Shown one piece after another: positions 44,046-54,592 of a DNA stretch of 64,000 bases. Where the stretch lies: the NCBI GenBank assembly GCA_023300185.1, contig CP097092.1, forward strand, positions 806,001 to 870,000, read 5' to 3'. The position numbers and the translations under genes were made by a program. This stretch comes from Lancefieldella parvula. GTDB taxonomy: Bacteria; Actinomycetota; Coriobacteriia; Coriobacteriales; Atopobiaceae. Position 1 is the stretch's first letter; each line of letters starts with the position of its first letter. The notes under the pieces were generated by a model. The model ran no database searches. It was given only the letters and a program-made list of their open reading frames with translations, and was not told the DNA's origin.

Positions 44046-45273
44046 ATGTTGGATAAAACCGCTCAGCCCTCTGTATGCCTTGTGGTATGCGGAGGCATTG
44101 CTGCATATAAAGCCTGTGAAGTGCTCAGAGGCCTTCAGAAAGCGGGCTGCGACGTTCGAGTTGTTATGACAGAAGATGCAACTCAGTTTGTTGGAAAGAC
44201 TACCTTTGAGGCACTTAACGCATCATGAGGTGGTGCTTTCGCTCTACAACAATGTGGAGTCTTCCGTTGCCCACGTAGATCTTGCTGACTGGGCAGATTG
44301 CATGGTAGTTGTACCGGCCACCGCCAATATTATGGCTAAAATGGCTCATGGTATTGCTGACAATGCCGCAAGTGTAACGCTTTTAGCTGCTCATACGCCA
44401 GTTCTTGTGGCTCCCGCTATGAATACGCACATGTGGGATAATCCAGCCACTCAGGCAAACGTGGCACTGCTGCGTCAGCGCGGCATCCAGATGGTTATGC
44501 CTGAGTCAGGCCGTCTTGCCTGCGGTTATACCGGAGACGGAAAGCTTGCTCCGGTACAGCAGATTGTTGACGCTGTACTAAAGGTTCTTTCCGGTAGAGA
44601 TAGCGCGCCAGTTACGCAAGATCTTGCAGGTAAAAAGATTCTTATTACCGCAGGACCAACTCACGAGAAGATCGATCCAGTTCGCTTTATTGCCAACTGT
44701 TCAACAGGAAAACTTGGCTATACCGTAGCTAAAGTTGCTGCTTGTCGTGGAGCAGACGTCACCCTTATCTCTGGCCCCACTCACTTGGAGGCTCCTCAAG
44801 GCGTCACTATTCAAAGAGTGGTATCTGCTGAAGATATGTACAAGGCGTGCGTAGACGTTTTTGACAATGTTGACGCTGCTATTTTGACGGCAGCTGTTGC
44901 CGACTACACTCCAGCTCATCCAGCAGATCATAAGCTCAAGAAATCATTAGAGTATCTTGAGTCTATTGACCTTAAAGAGACCACTGATATTCTCGCCAGC
45001 CTGTCTAAGGCAAAGAAAGAACAGGTTGTCGTAGGTTTTGCAGCCGAGACAAATAACGTCTTGGAGCATGCTCAAGCTAAACTTGAGCGTAAAGGTTGCT
45101 CCATGATTGTGGCAAATGATGTTTCTAGACCAGATTCAACCTTTGGTTCAGATACAGACCGTGTGGCTTTTGTGACTCCTCAAGGTGTAGAACAGCTTGA
45201 GACTTTGCCGCTAGCAGACGTAGCTTCAGAGCTTTTGAATCGTGTGGCCAAAATGCTTGAGGAGCGTGCATAG
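44046..45273 (+). CDS. coaBC: bifunctional phosphopantothenoylcysteine decarboxylase/synthetase CoaBC, frameshifted
   Basis: CoaBC converts 4'-phosphopantothenate to 4'-phosphopantetheine. The flavin domain (VVCGGIAAYKACEVLRGL...FVGKTTFEAL) is cut by an extra A at 44217-44218. The next frame continues THHEVVLSLYNNVESSVAHVDLADWADCMVVVPATANIMAKMAHG, then APAMNTHMWDNPATQ and the CoaB domain KKILITAGPTHEKIDPVRFIANCSTGKLG. Repaired length is 408 residues. A GGCGAGAA-complement motif (44038) abuts the start codon, between the ribosome-binding site and ATG. Confidence 0.88.
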
Positions 45274-45274
45274 C

Positions 45275-46127
45275 GTGCAGCCAGAAGAACTATTTATTGG
45301 ATGCCATCTCTCGGCAGGTAAGGGCTGGGAGGCAATGGGTAAAGATGCTCTTTCTATTGGGGCAACTACCTTTGCTTTCTTTACTAGAAATCCTCGTGGT
45401 GGCAACGCTAAAGCTCTAGATGAGGCTGATGTTGCAAAGCTCCGGAAGCTTCTTGAGGTCAATCACTTTGGACCTTTGGTTGCACACGCTCCTTACACCA
45501 TGAATCTATGTTCGGCTAAAGAGGAAACCAGAGATTTTGCTCGTCGAGCGCTCACAGAAGATCTTGAGCGTATGGAGTATCTACCTAGGTAATTATTACA
45601 ACTTTCATCCCGGTAGCCATGTGGGTCAAGGCTCTGACGTGGCAATTGAGCAGATTTCAGACGCGCTTAACGATTGCCTGTTTGAAGGCCAGCACACTAC
45701 CGTACTTCTTGAAACTATGGCAGGTAAGGGCACTGAAGTTGGCAAAACGTTTGAAGAAATTGCTGCAATTCTAGATAAGGTAAACCACCCCGAGCTTATG
45801 GGCGTGTGCCTTGATACCTGTCATGTTCATGATGGCGGCTATGAGATTGTAGAAAATCTTGATGAGGTTCTAGATACATTTGACCAGATAGTTGGCTTAG
45901 AAAAGCTAAAGGCCTTACACCTTAATGACTCTAAGAATCCTCTTGGAGCTCATAAAGATAGACATGAACAGATTGGCAAAGGCTTCATTGGTCTAGATAC
46001 CTTCCGAGCTGTAGTGACTAATCCGCGTATCAATACGCTTCCCATGATTTTGGAAACTCCTCATTCTGAGCTTTCTGGTTGGGGAGAAGAAATTGCGTTA
46101 CTTCGTTCTTTTTTAGGTGATAACTAG
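45275..46127 (+). CDS. nfo: deoxyribonuclease IV (AP endonuclease), frameshifted
   Basis: Nfo nicks DNA at abasic sites using three zinc ions. The GTG start is one base after coaBC, with LFIGCHLSAGKGWEAMGKDA then FFTRNPRGG and VAHAPYTMNLCS. An extra base at 45584-45590 (CCTAGGT) causes a stop. The next frame continues NYYNFHPGSHVGQGSDVAIEQI, LLETMAGKGTEVGKTFEEI, VCLDTCHVHDGGY, LHLNDSKNPLGAHKDRHEQIGKG and LETPHSE, which hold the zinc ligands. Repaired length is 283 residues. The stop overlaps the following GTG. Confidence 0.88.
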
Positions 46128-48021
46128 TGGGAATTCTGGTAGGTTGCGAACAAATTTCTATGGAATGGCCTGGTAAGAAGGTTCTTACCAACCAAACCAT
46201 TGGTGTTAATGAGGGTGACCGTATTGGCGTTGTCGGTAAAAACGGTGACGGCAAATCAACTCTCTTAGATCTTATCGCCAAAAGAATTGAGCCTGATTCT
46301 GGCAACGTAATCTGGAGAAGTGGCATCCAAGTAGGCTATATGGGCCAAAGTGATTCACTTTCTGATACACAGACGGTTTGCAGCGCTGTTGTAGGCGATA
46401 CGCCAGAGTACGAGTGGGCATCTGATGCTCGCGTTCGTAAGATTATTGATGAGCTCATTGGTGACTTGGACTGGAATGGCCTGGTAGGAGAGCTTTCTGG
46501 AGGTCAGCGTAGACGCTGCGACTTGGCTCGACTGCTGGTAGGCACCTGGGACTTAATGCTTATTGACGAGCCAACCAACCACCTGGATCTTCACGCTATT
46601 CAGTGGCTTGCCAATCACCTAAAGAATCGCTGGTCAGAAGGAAATGGCGTCGCTCATTCTGGTCACCCACGACCGTTGGTTTTTGGACGAGGTCTGTGAC
46701 CACATGTGGGAAGTCCATGACGGCGTAATTGACCCGTTTGACGGCGGCTATTCTGCCTACATTCAAGCTCGAGTTGAACGTGATAGACAGGCAGCGGTGA
46801 TGGAAGAGCGCCGTCAGAATACGCTGAGAAAAGAGCTCAACTGGCTTGCTCATGGCGCAAAGGCACGCACGTCAAAGCCTAAGTTTAGAATTGATGCTGC
46901 CATGGAGCTTCTGGCCGAAGATCCTCCGCTTAGAAACACGCTTGAGCTCAAACGCATGGCAGTCTCTAGGCTAGGCAAGCAAGTTATTGAGATGCATGAC
47001 GTCTCGTTTGCCTACAAGAATGCTGAGCAGACAACGGAAGCAGATCCAAATACGCAGGTAGACGCTTCAAACTCCCATGTGGATGTCATCAAGCATGTTG
47101 AATGGCTTATTGGCCCTGGTGACCGTTATGGCATTCTGGGCGAGAATGGCGCTGGTAAATCTACGCTTCTTGAACTGATGACGCAGCAACTACAGCCAAC
47201 GTCTGGTCTGGTGAAGGTAGGAAAGTCTGTCAAATTTGGTTGGCTTTCTCAGCAGATTGATACGTTTGCTACAAAAGAGACGTGGACTGTTCTTGAACTG
47301 CTTGGCCAGTACAAGACAAGTTACCTAGTAAACGGCAAAATGCAAAGCCCTACACAGTTGCTTGAAAGCTTGGGCTTTGATCGCCGAGAGTTCACTAATC
47401 GCTTGCAAGACCTCTCCGGAGGCCAGCGTAGACGCCTGGCGCTCCTGTGCGTCCTTCTGGAAGAGCCAAACGTGCTGGTACTAGACGAGCCAGGCAACGA
47501 TCTGGACACGGATATGCTTGCTGTCCTGGAAGACCTTCTGGACTCGTGGCCTGGAACCCTTCTGGTAGTCAGCCATGACCGCTTCTTGATTGAGCGCGTT
47601 ACCGACGACCAGTATGCCCTCATAGACGGCCACATTCGTCACGTCCCCGGCGGCGTAGACGAGTACCTCAAGCTGGTTGATGCAGCAAAGCAAACGGCGA
47701 GAAGAGCGGAGGAGTTGTCGGGTGCACGCGGAGCCTCAGGTGCAAATGAGCCGCAGGTAGACGGGTCTTCTCGCCAGGAGAGCTCGGTACTGAGCAACGC
47801 TGAGCGCCGCGAGCTCAAGAAGCGCTTTGACTCGATTGAGCGTCGTATGGAGCAAGGCTCAGGAGCTGCCTGAGCAGATTAGGGAGCAGATGAGCTCCGC
47901 TGATGCTACCGACGCCCAGCGTTTGATGGAGTTGCAGCAGCAGCTTAATGACGCAGAGGCTGCGCTGATGGAGTTGGAAGACGAGTGGTTAACGCTAGCA
48001 GAGAAACTTGGTGAAGCGTAA
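46127..48021 (+). CDS. ABC-F family ATPase, two frameshifts
   Basis: A second ABC-F protein. Domain 1 has GKNGDGKSTLL, LSGGQRRRCDLARLL and LMLIDEPTNHLDL; domain 2 has GENGAGKSTLLELM, LSGGQRRRLALLCVLL and VLVLDEPGNDLDT. An extra A in GGAAATGG (46642-46644) splits it before LILVTHDRWFLDE. A second extra base near 47851-47857 splits off the C-terminal coiled coil (RRME|KAQELPEQIREQM...). Repaired length is 630 residues, like Uup-type members. The GTG start overlaps the nfo stop. Confidence 0.87.
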
Positions 48022-49767
48022 ATGGGAGAGTTACTCTCTAGGTTTGTGTGGCCAAAGTATGGTCGTAAGAGTTTTGTTGCCTTGCTCTGCAAAGCAGTTG
48101 AGGTCATTGGTGACCTGCTTACGCCGTTGATTATTGCACGCATGATTGACCTGGGTATTCACGGGGCAAACATGTACGACATTATTCGCTACGGAGTTTT
48201 GCTGGTAGTTATTGCTATTGTTGGCTTTAGTTTTACGCTTGTCTGTCAGAAAATTGCTTCCATTGTGTCTCAGCGCACAGGAACTGACCTGCGCAATGAG
48301 CTTTTCAAGAAGATTCAAGAGCTCTCAAGTGCTGATATTTCTGCGCTTGGAACAGACACGCTGGTAACAAGGCTGATCAACGACGTTAACCAGGTGCAGG
48401 TGACCGTTGCTCTGGGTATTCGTCAGCTGGTCAGATGGCCAATTCTTGCTGCGGGTTCCATTATTGCAACTCTTGTGCTTGACGCTAAGCTTGGTATGGT
48501 CTTTTTGCTGGCAACCGTACTGGTTGCAGCTATTTTCTTTTTTGTAGCACGTAAATCTATCGCGCTTTTTGCTGAACTGCAGAAACGCCTTGATACTGTT
48601 TCTTTATATATGCGACAAATGCTTTCTGGTATTCGTGTGATTAGAGCCTTTAGGCATGAGGCAGAGGAGAAGGAACAGTTCTCCGAGGCGGTTTTGGCTC
48701 AGACAAAAACGGCCACTGATGCTGCAAATTATTCGGCATTGCTAAATCCTGCAACCTTCCTTGTCATGTACCTGGGAATTGCCGTAACGCTCTGGCTGGC
48801 AGCTCCTCAGATTACCGCCGGAACGCTATCTCAAGGAACCGTGGTGGCTCTTGTCAGCTATATGACCAGTGCGCTCTTGGCTATTGGCTACGTTGCTAAC
48901 CTGGTCATTATCATCACGCGTGGAGCTGCTTCTGCCACTCGTGTGATGGAGGTTCTTAACACCAAACCAGCGCTCTCTGATAAGGGAAACAAGCATCTCA
49001 ACCTCACTGAATCTGACTTTGCCGGAACTGCTGTAGCATTCAAGGATGCCTCGCTTGTCTACGACGGTGGAGGAGAGCCTGCTCTTTCTAACATTAACCT
49101 CTCGCTTCAGGCTGGCCAGACGTTGGGAATTATCGGTGGTACGGGCTCCGGTAAGTCCAGTTTTGCTGCCCTCATCCCGCGACTCTTTGACACTCAAACC
49201 GGCTCTGTAAGCGTCTTTGGTCACGACGTCAAATCCTATACCTTTGAGCAGCTTCGTGCCCTTATTGGCTACGTTCCACAGCACACTTCCCTGGTCAGCG
49301 GCACTATCCGTACCAATCTCTGCTGGAAGAACCCAAACGCCACTGATGAGGAACTCTGGGCAGCTCTTGAGGTTGCTCAAGCAGCAGACTTTGTGCGCGA
49401 GAAAAGCGATCAGCTTGATAGCATTGTCGAGCGTGGCGGCAAGAACTTCTCGGGTGGTCAGCGTCAGCGCTTGACCATCGCTCGTGCCCTGGTAGGAAGT
49501 CCGCGCATTGTCATCTTGGACGACGCTGCTTCCGCACTTGATTTTGCTACGGACGCGCACCTCCGCGCGGCGCTTCGTAAGCTCAGTGCCACCACTACAA
49601 GCATCATTATTTCGCAACGTGTAGCAGCGGTAATGCAGGCAGACAAGATTCTTGTTCTTGACCATGGCAAACAAGTGGGGCTGGGAACACACAAAGAACT
49701 TCTCGCCACATGTCCGCTGTATAAAGAGATTTGTCTCTCACAGCTTCGTCCTGAGGAGGTGGAGTAA
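48022..49767 (+). CDS. ABC exporter half-transporter with degenerate Walker B
   Basis: A 581-residue type IV ABC exporter subunit: six hydrophobic segments (about residues 15-300), then a nucleotide-binding domain. Walker A GGTGSGKSS is near residue 372, the signature FSGGQRQRLTIARAL near 476, and Walker B reads ILDDAASALD. Asp replaces the catalytic Glu, the usual degenerate site of heterodimeric exporters. Its partner overlaps by one base. Substrates are unknown, drug or lipid export being typical. Confidence 0.92.
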   Translation: MGELLSRFVWPKYGRKSFVALLCKAVEVIGDLLTPLIIARMIDLGIHGANMYDIIRYGVLLVVIAIVGFSFTLVCQKIASIVSQRTGTDLRNELFKKIQELSSADISALGTDTLVTRLINDVNQVQVTVALGIRQLVRWPILAAGSIIATLVLDAKLGMVFLLATVLVAAIFFFVARKSIALFAELQKRLDTVSLYMRQMLSGIRVIRAFRHEAEEKEQFSEAVLAQTKTATDAANYSALLNPATFLVMYLGIAVTLWLAAPQITAGTLSQGTVVALVSYMTSALLAIGYVANLVIIITRGAASATRVMEVLNTKPALSDKGNKHLNLTESDFAGTAVAFKDASLVYDGGGEPALSNINLSLQAGQTLGIIGGTGSGKSSFAALIPRLFDTQTGSVSVFGHDVKSYTFEQLRALIGYVPQHTSLVSGTIRTNLCWKNPNATDEELWAALEVAQAADFVREKSDQLDSIVERGGKNFSGGQRQRLTIARALVGSPRIVILDDAASALDFATDAHLRAALRKLSATTTSIIISQRVAAVMQADKILVLDHGKQVGLGTHKELLATCPLYKEICLSQLRPEEVE

Positions 49768-51612
49768 TGGCCGATATGTATTCTGGCGGAAGCACCTCCG
49801 CTATTGCATCAAGCGCACCTGAGCATGGCAAGAGCGGCTCGGCGGACGCAATCTCCATGTCCGCGGCGGAAGTTACACGCCGACTAGCTGCATGTATTTC
49901 TCCTCACGGAGGTTTTCTGGTTCTTGCGGCAGCCTCTTCAATTGCAACCGTACTTCTGCAACTATGGGTACCTATTATTGTGGGCAGCGCCATCGACCAG
50001 CTCATCAGGCTGGTCCAGGGCGCCGAGGCAGCACTTTTGCCAACGCTCGCTCAGCTCTCACTGGTAGTTTTGCTTGCAAGTGCAACGCAGTGGCTTAGCT
50101 TCTTGGTCTACCAATAAGCTCACCTACCTGGTTACACGTGACCTTAGAGACGCAGCTCATGCTAAGGTTGCAAACCTACCGCTCTCGTACATTGACACGC
50201 ATTCCCAGGGAGATTTGCTCTCTAGGGTAGTTAACGATGTTGATCAGCTTGGTGATGGCCTCCAGCAGGGCCTCACGCAGTTCCTCACGGGCGTGGTGAC
50301 CATTACTGGAACCTTGTGCTTTATGTTCTATATGTCGGTTCCTATGGGCCTTGTAGTTGCTCTGGCTACTCCGCTCTCAATTATTGTTGCATCCGCCATT
50401 ACCAAGTACGCAAGCTCTTCTTTTGGCAAGCAGCAGGGCTACCAGGGCCAGCTTGGCGGATACGCAGAAGAGATGGTCTCCAACCAGGAGCTTATCACCG
50501 CATTTGCCCACAAGGATGCCATTATTGAGCAGTTTGAAGCTATTAACGAGAAACTCCGTGTAGTAGGAGAGCGTGCACAATTTGCCTCATCTCTTTCTAA
50601 CCCCTCCACGCGTCTGGTAAATAACTTCATTTACGCTCTGGTGGCTGCTCTTGGTTGTATTTGCGTTCTAACGGGAGTTCCTTCTCCGCTTACCATCGGT
50701 CATGTACAGAGCTTCCTCTCGTACGCAAACCAGTACATGAAGCCTTTTAATGCTATTTCTGCAGTTGTTACGCAGGTTCAGACCGCTTTCGCAAGTGCTC
50801 GTCGAGTCTTTGATCTTCTCGACGCAAAAGAAATCAAGCCCGATCCAGCCGACGCTGAAGTCATCCAGGACCCACAAGGCTCTATTGAATTTGATGACGT
50901 AGCGTTCTCCTATGATGCTCAGCATCCGCTGCTCAGGCATATCTCATTCAGGGCAGAGCCTGGCCAGAAGATTGCTCTTGTTGGCCCAACTGGCTGCGGC
51001 AAGACCACCCTTATTAACCTGCTACTCAGATTCTATAGCATTGATTCTGGCGCAATTAATGTAGACGGCCATAACACGCAAAAGCTCACCCGTGCATCGC
51101 TTAGGGAGCAGTTTGGCATGGTGCTACAGGATACCTGGCTCTTTAAGGGAACCATCAAAGAGAACATCCGCTATGCAAAGCCAGACGCAACCGATGAAGA
51201 GATTATTGCTGCAGCTCAGAAAGCTCAGGCGCACGAGTTTATCCAGCAGCTTCCTCAGGGTTACGACACCATGGTGGGAGAGTCTGGCGGATCCTTGTCC
51301 CAGGGTCAGCAGCAACTTCTGTGCATTGCCCGCGTTATGCTAGCTAATCCACCTATTCTGCTTCTGGACGAGGCAACGTCAAGCATTGATACGCGAACAG
51401 AGCAGCTGGTACAGAAGGCATTTGACACCATCATGAACGGCAGAACTTCGCTGGTTGTAGCCCACAGACTCTCTACCATCCAGGGAGCCGATTGCATTCT
51501 TGTCCTCAAGGACGGCTCAATTCTTGAGCGAGGTACTCACGATGAGCTTTTGGCCCAAGGCGGTTTCTACGCCAAGCTCTACGAGAGTCAGTTTGAGGGT
51601 ACTAACGCCTAG
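49767..51612 (+). CDS. ABC exporter half-transporter (partner), frameshifted
   Basis: Partner of the preceding half-transporter. The first 115 codons (N-terminal tail and first membrane segments) end at TAA because of an extra C at 50111-50112 (TACCAATAAG). The next frame continues NKLTYLVTRDLRDAAHAKV, giving 614 residues when repaired. The nucleotide-binding domain has GPTGCGKTTL, the altered signature SLSQGQQQLLCIARVML and a canonical Walker B LLLDEATSSIDTRTE. Consensus catalytic Glu here and Asp in the partner fit an asymmetric heterodimer. A terminator follows. Confidence 0.89.
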
Positions 51613-51631
51613 GAAGTCTCAGATATCAGAT

Positions 51632-51667
51632 GGACGGTTGGTTGTTTACAGCGGCCGTCCGTTTTTT
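51632..51667 (+). terminator. Rho-independent terminator after the ABC exporter operon
   Basis: The stem GGACGG / CCGTCC with a 17-base loop is followed by GTTTTTT. Confidence 0.78.
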
Positions 51668-51724
51668 GCGGCTTGATTTGCCACTTGTACACGGGGTTTC
51701 TCGCACTGTTTAGATAATAAAAAA

Positions 51725-51742
51725 GCCAGGAATATTCCTGGC
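51725..51742 (-). terminator. terminator of tRNA-Pro (minus strand)
   Basis: The perfect palindrome GCCAGGAATATTCCTGGC, read on the minus strand, is followed by TTTTTTATTAT. A GGCGAGAA motif (51740-51747) overlaps its tRNA-proximal end. Confidence 0.82.
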
Positions 51743-51751
51743 GAGAAATTC

Positions 51752-51828
<77 letters not shown>

Positions 51829-51907
51829 TTTGCTTTTGATACGATAGCATTCCAACATAAAATGAGCAAGCAATTCCCGGTAACCGTGAAGATAGAGTGG
51901 GCGAGAC

Positions 51908-52219
51908 ATGGACAACTTCTTTCAGCGTGCGTTTTCAGTGGTCAAGCAAATTCCAGAGGGCAGAGTTAGCACGTATGGGCAGATAGCTCGCATGATAGGG
52001 GAGCCAAGAAAGGCTCGCTATGTGGGATTTGCTATGCATCAAAGTCCTGGCGTTGCGGGCGGTGTACCGTGTCACCGAGTAGTCTTTAAAGATGGTTCAC
52101 TTGCTCCAGGCTTTGCCTTTGGTGGACCTGATGCTCAACGAGAGCTTCTTGAAGCTGAAGGTGTGCGATTTCTAGACAACGGCAAGGTTGATATGAAGCG
52201 CTTCCTCTGGGAAGCATAA
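51908..52219 (+). CDS. MGMT-family methyltransferase-like protein
   Basis: A 103-residue protein equal to the C-terminal domain of O6-alkylguanine-DNA alkyltransferases: FFQRAFSVVKQIPEGRVSTYGQIARMIGEPRKARYVGFAM (helix-turn-helix and Arg finger) and GVPCHRVVFKDG. The acceptor Cys of PCHRV is present, unlike the ATL proteins (PWHRV), so it may be catalytic. The N-terminal Ada/Ogt domain is absent. It is the last core-like gene before the AT-rich island. Confidence 0.85.
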   Translation: MDNFFQRAFSVVKQIPEGRVSTYGQIARMIGEPRKARYVGFAMHQSPGVAGGVPCHRVVFKDGSLAPGFAFGGPDAQRELLEAEGVRFLDNGKVDMKRFLWEA

Positions 52220-52329
52220 AAATATGAAACATTAAGAAAATCGCTTCAGATGGCTTCAATTAGGGATTTTTAATCTCTGAAATAATCGAAATAACTTATG
52301 ACAATATATGTTATGTCATTTAATTCTTT

Positions 52330-52636
52330 GACTGCCTTAATATCAACCTGTGTTTTAACAGTTTCTGTGCGGTGTCATCTGTTACTGACATTCTTATAAA
52401 ACGCTCATCAGAAGAATTTATACCATCAAGATTATCTTCATAAAGCTTCTGGACAATGGTATCAAGCTTTAAAATCTGCTATTTGGATATACCAGTTTAT
52501 TGTGGCTATCACGAAGATGACGATTAGGGCCTTTTCTGCTCTACTTGGTTTCAAGTTCGATGAATTGATCTTCATGTTCACGAGCATATACGGTGATTTG
52601 TTGTAGTTCATTTAGCAAGATTTCTTCCACCTGCAC
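52330..52636 (-). pseudogene. decayed large serine recombinase, C-terminal (DUF4368-type) remnant
   Basis: The 550-base gap between the MGMT-like gene and hsdM has no intact ORF. Its minus strand keeps recognisable pieces of a large serine recombinase C-terminus of the kind found on integrative and mobilisable elements. VEEILLNELQQITVYAREHEDQFIELETK ends at a stop. In another frame, LDTIVQKLYEDNLDG and DERFIRMS follow. The catalytic N-terminus is gone. It is probably a scar of the element that brought the restriction island, since it lies at its left edge. Confidence 0.7.
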
Positions 52637-52771
52637 ATTGTGAATCTGATGTAAAGTAAAGCCTAACCTAACTGCAATAAAGTATATAAAAGAGTTCTAC
52701 TTTAAGAAGGATATGGACTATATGGATGTTGAAGAGATATGACTTAACTTTAAGGTGGAGGGATAATTGAA

Positions 52772-54592
52772 ATGATTAATATAAGAAAACTTGAATCAGA
52801 ATTATGGGAATCTGCGGATGTATTACGTGCAGGTTCTAAGCTAACATCAAATCAATATTGTATGCCTGTGCTTGGACTTATTTTCCTACGCTACGCCTAT
52901 AGCAGATACAAGATGGTTGAATCAGAAATCTTAAAAGGACGTCCATCTCGTGATGGTCGAGTTATACCTGTTGAAGCAAGTGACTTCGCGGCTAAAAGTG
53001 CGTTATATCTTCCTAAAGAAGCACAGTATGATTATTTGTTAAATCTTCCCGAAGATATTTCTTCTGCTGGACTTGTTAACAAAGACGGTTATAGCATGAA
53101 TAGTTTAGGAGAAGTGGTTAACAATGCAATGCAGCTCATCGAAGATCAGAGCGAACAGTTAGTTGGTGTGCTTCCTAAAAGCTATACCGATTTCTCGGAT
53201 GAAATCTTATCAAAGCTTCTTCGTATATTTAATAACTCTGCGCTTGATGAAATCGGTGGAGATATTATCGGAAGAATCTACGAGTACTTCTTAAATAAAT
53301 TTGCCAAAAATATTGCATCAGATGATGGTGTTTTCTTCACACCTAAGTCTCTTGTAAAGATGATTGTTAATATTATCGAACCTAAAAGTGGGGTTTTACT
53401 CGATCCTGCCTGTGGCTCTGGCGGTATGTTCATTCAATCCGGGGATTTTGTAAATGCTGCAGGAATGAATGCTAATAGTACTATGACTTTTTATGGTCAG
53501 GAAAAGGTTGAATATAACGCCCAGCTTTGTCTTATGAATATGGCGGTTCATGGACTTACGGGTGTTATTAAATCTGGTGACGAAGCAAATAGCTTTTATC
53601 ACGATGCGCACAATCTTGATGGTTGTTGCGATTATGTAATGGCAAATCCACCTTTCAATGTAGATAAAGTAAAAGCCGAATCCTGTGAAAGTGCAAAGCG
53701 TTTGCCTTTTGGTATGCCAAGCATTAACAAAAATAAAGAAGTGGGAAATGGTAACTATCTTTGGATTTCGTACTTCTACAGTTATCTTAATGAAACAGGT
53801 CGTGCCGGTTTCGTTATGGCATCTTCCGCAACTGATAGTCAAGGAAAAGATAGGGATATTCGTGAAAGTCTTGTAAAGACTGGCCATGTAGATGCGATGA
53901 TTAGTGTTGGTAACAACTTCTTCTATACAAAATCCTTGCCTTGTTCTTTGTGGTTCTTTGATAAAGGTAAATGCGAAGCTATTAAAGATAAAGTGTTGTT
54001 TATTGATGCTCGCAACTACTACACTGTGGTTGACCGAACGCTTAACGAATGGTCTGAATGGCAGCTTAAAAACATGAATGCTATTGTGTGGCTTTATCGT
54101 GGAGAGATCAATAAATACTCTGCTCTTCTTAATGAATATCGCTCTGCCCTAGGTAGTGATAAAGCTTTTGAAGAACAGGTACATGAATTATCGGAGAAGG
54201 CAAAAGCCCTTCGCACAGAAGCAAAGAAAGCAGTTGAATCAGCTGAAAAGCGTGAAAAGAAAAAGACTCAAGAAGCCTATGATGTAAAACTTGCGGACCT
54301 TACCGATATGCTCACAATAGCAAAGGAGGCAAACTGGCTCTACGAAAAATTTGGTGACGGCGTCTATGTCGATGTCCTTGGTCTTTGTAAGGTGGCATCA
54401 ATTACTGAGATTGAAGAAAAAGACTGGTCACTTACTCCAGGAGCATATGTAGGTGTTGCACCCATTAAAGATGATGGTGTGGACTTTAAAGAACGTATGG
54501 CGGAAATTCATCGAGAATTATTGTCATTACAGGCTGAATCGAATGACTTGATGGATACCATCTCACAGAACATGAAGGAGATGGGATTATGA
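52772..54592 (+). CDS. hsdM: type I restriction-modification DNA methyltransferase subunit HsdM
   Basis: A 606-residue adenine methyltransferase subunit. The N-terminal helical domain (MINIRKLESELWESADVLR) precedes the SAM-binding motif LDPACGSGGMF near residue 211 and the catalytic NPPF near 292. A charged helical region (about 440-510) and C-terminal helices complete it. GGTGGAGGG precedes the ATG. It opens a five-gene operon; its stop overlaps hsdS (ATGA). Codon use is AT-rich, unlike genes left of 52 kb. Confidence 0.96.
   Translation: MINIRKLESELWESADVLRAGSKLTSNQYCMPVLGLIFLRYAYSRYKMVESEILKGRPSRDGRVIPVEASDFAAKSALYLPKEAQYDYLLNLPEDISSAGLVNKDGYSMNSLGEVVNNAMQLIEDQSEQLVGVLPKSYTDFSDEILSKLLRIFNNSALDEIGGDIIGRIYEYFLNKFAKNIASDDGVFFTPKSLVKMIVNIIEPKSGVLLDPACGSGGMFIQSGDFVNAAGMNANSTMTFYGQEKVEYNAQLCLMNMAVHGLTGVIKSGDEANSFYHDAHNLDGCCDYVMANPPFNVDKVKAESCESAKRLPFGMPSINKNKEVGNGNYLWISYFYSYLNETGRAGFVMASSATDSQGKDRDIRESLVKTGHVDAMISVGNNFFYTKSLPCSLWFFDKGKCEAIKDKVLFIDARNYYTVVDRTLNEWSEWQLKNMNAIVWLYRGEINKYSALLNEYRSALGSDKAFEEQVHELSEKAKALRTEAKKAVESAEKREKKKTQEAYDVKLADLTDMLTIAKEANWLYEKFGDGVYVDVLGLCKVASITEIEEKDWSLTPGAYVGVAPIKDDGVDFKERMAEIHRELLSLQAESNDLMDTISQNMKEMGL

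Noticed and set aside
12180..50117. Programmed +1 ribosomal frameshifting as a genome-wide recoding system
   Set aside because: The shift sites share no slippery motif, downstream structure or rare codon, hit unrelated housekeeping genes and cluster in one region. Doubled-base insertion errors explain them more simply.
51725..51742. Phage or element attachment site next to tRNA-Pro
   Set aside because: The palindrome is better explained as the tRNA terminator. No repeat of the tRNA 3' end was seen near the island at 52.3-60.5 kb.
52712..52741. Nine-codon leader peptide before hsdM (ATG at 52712)
   Set aside because: No convincing ribosome-binding site or attenuator structure; too short to support.
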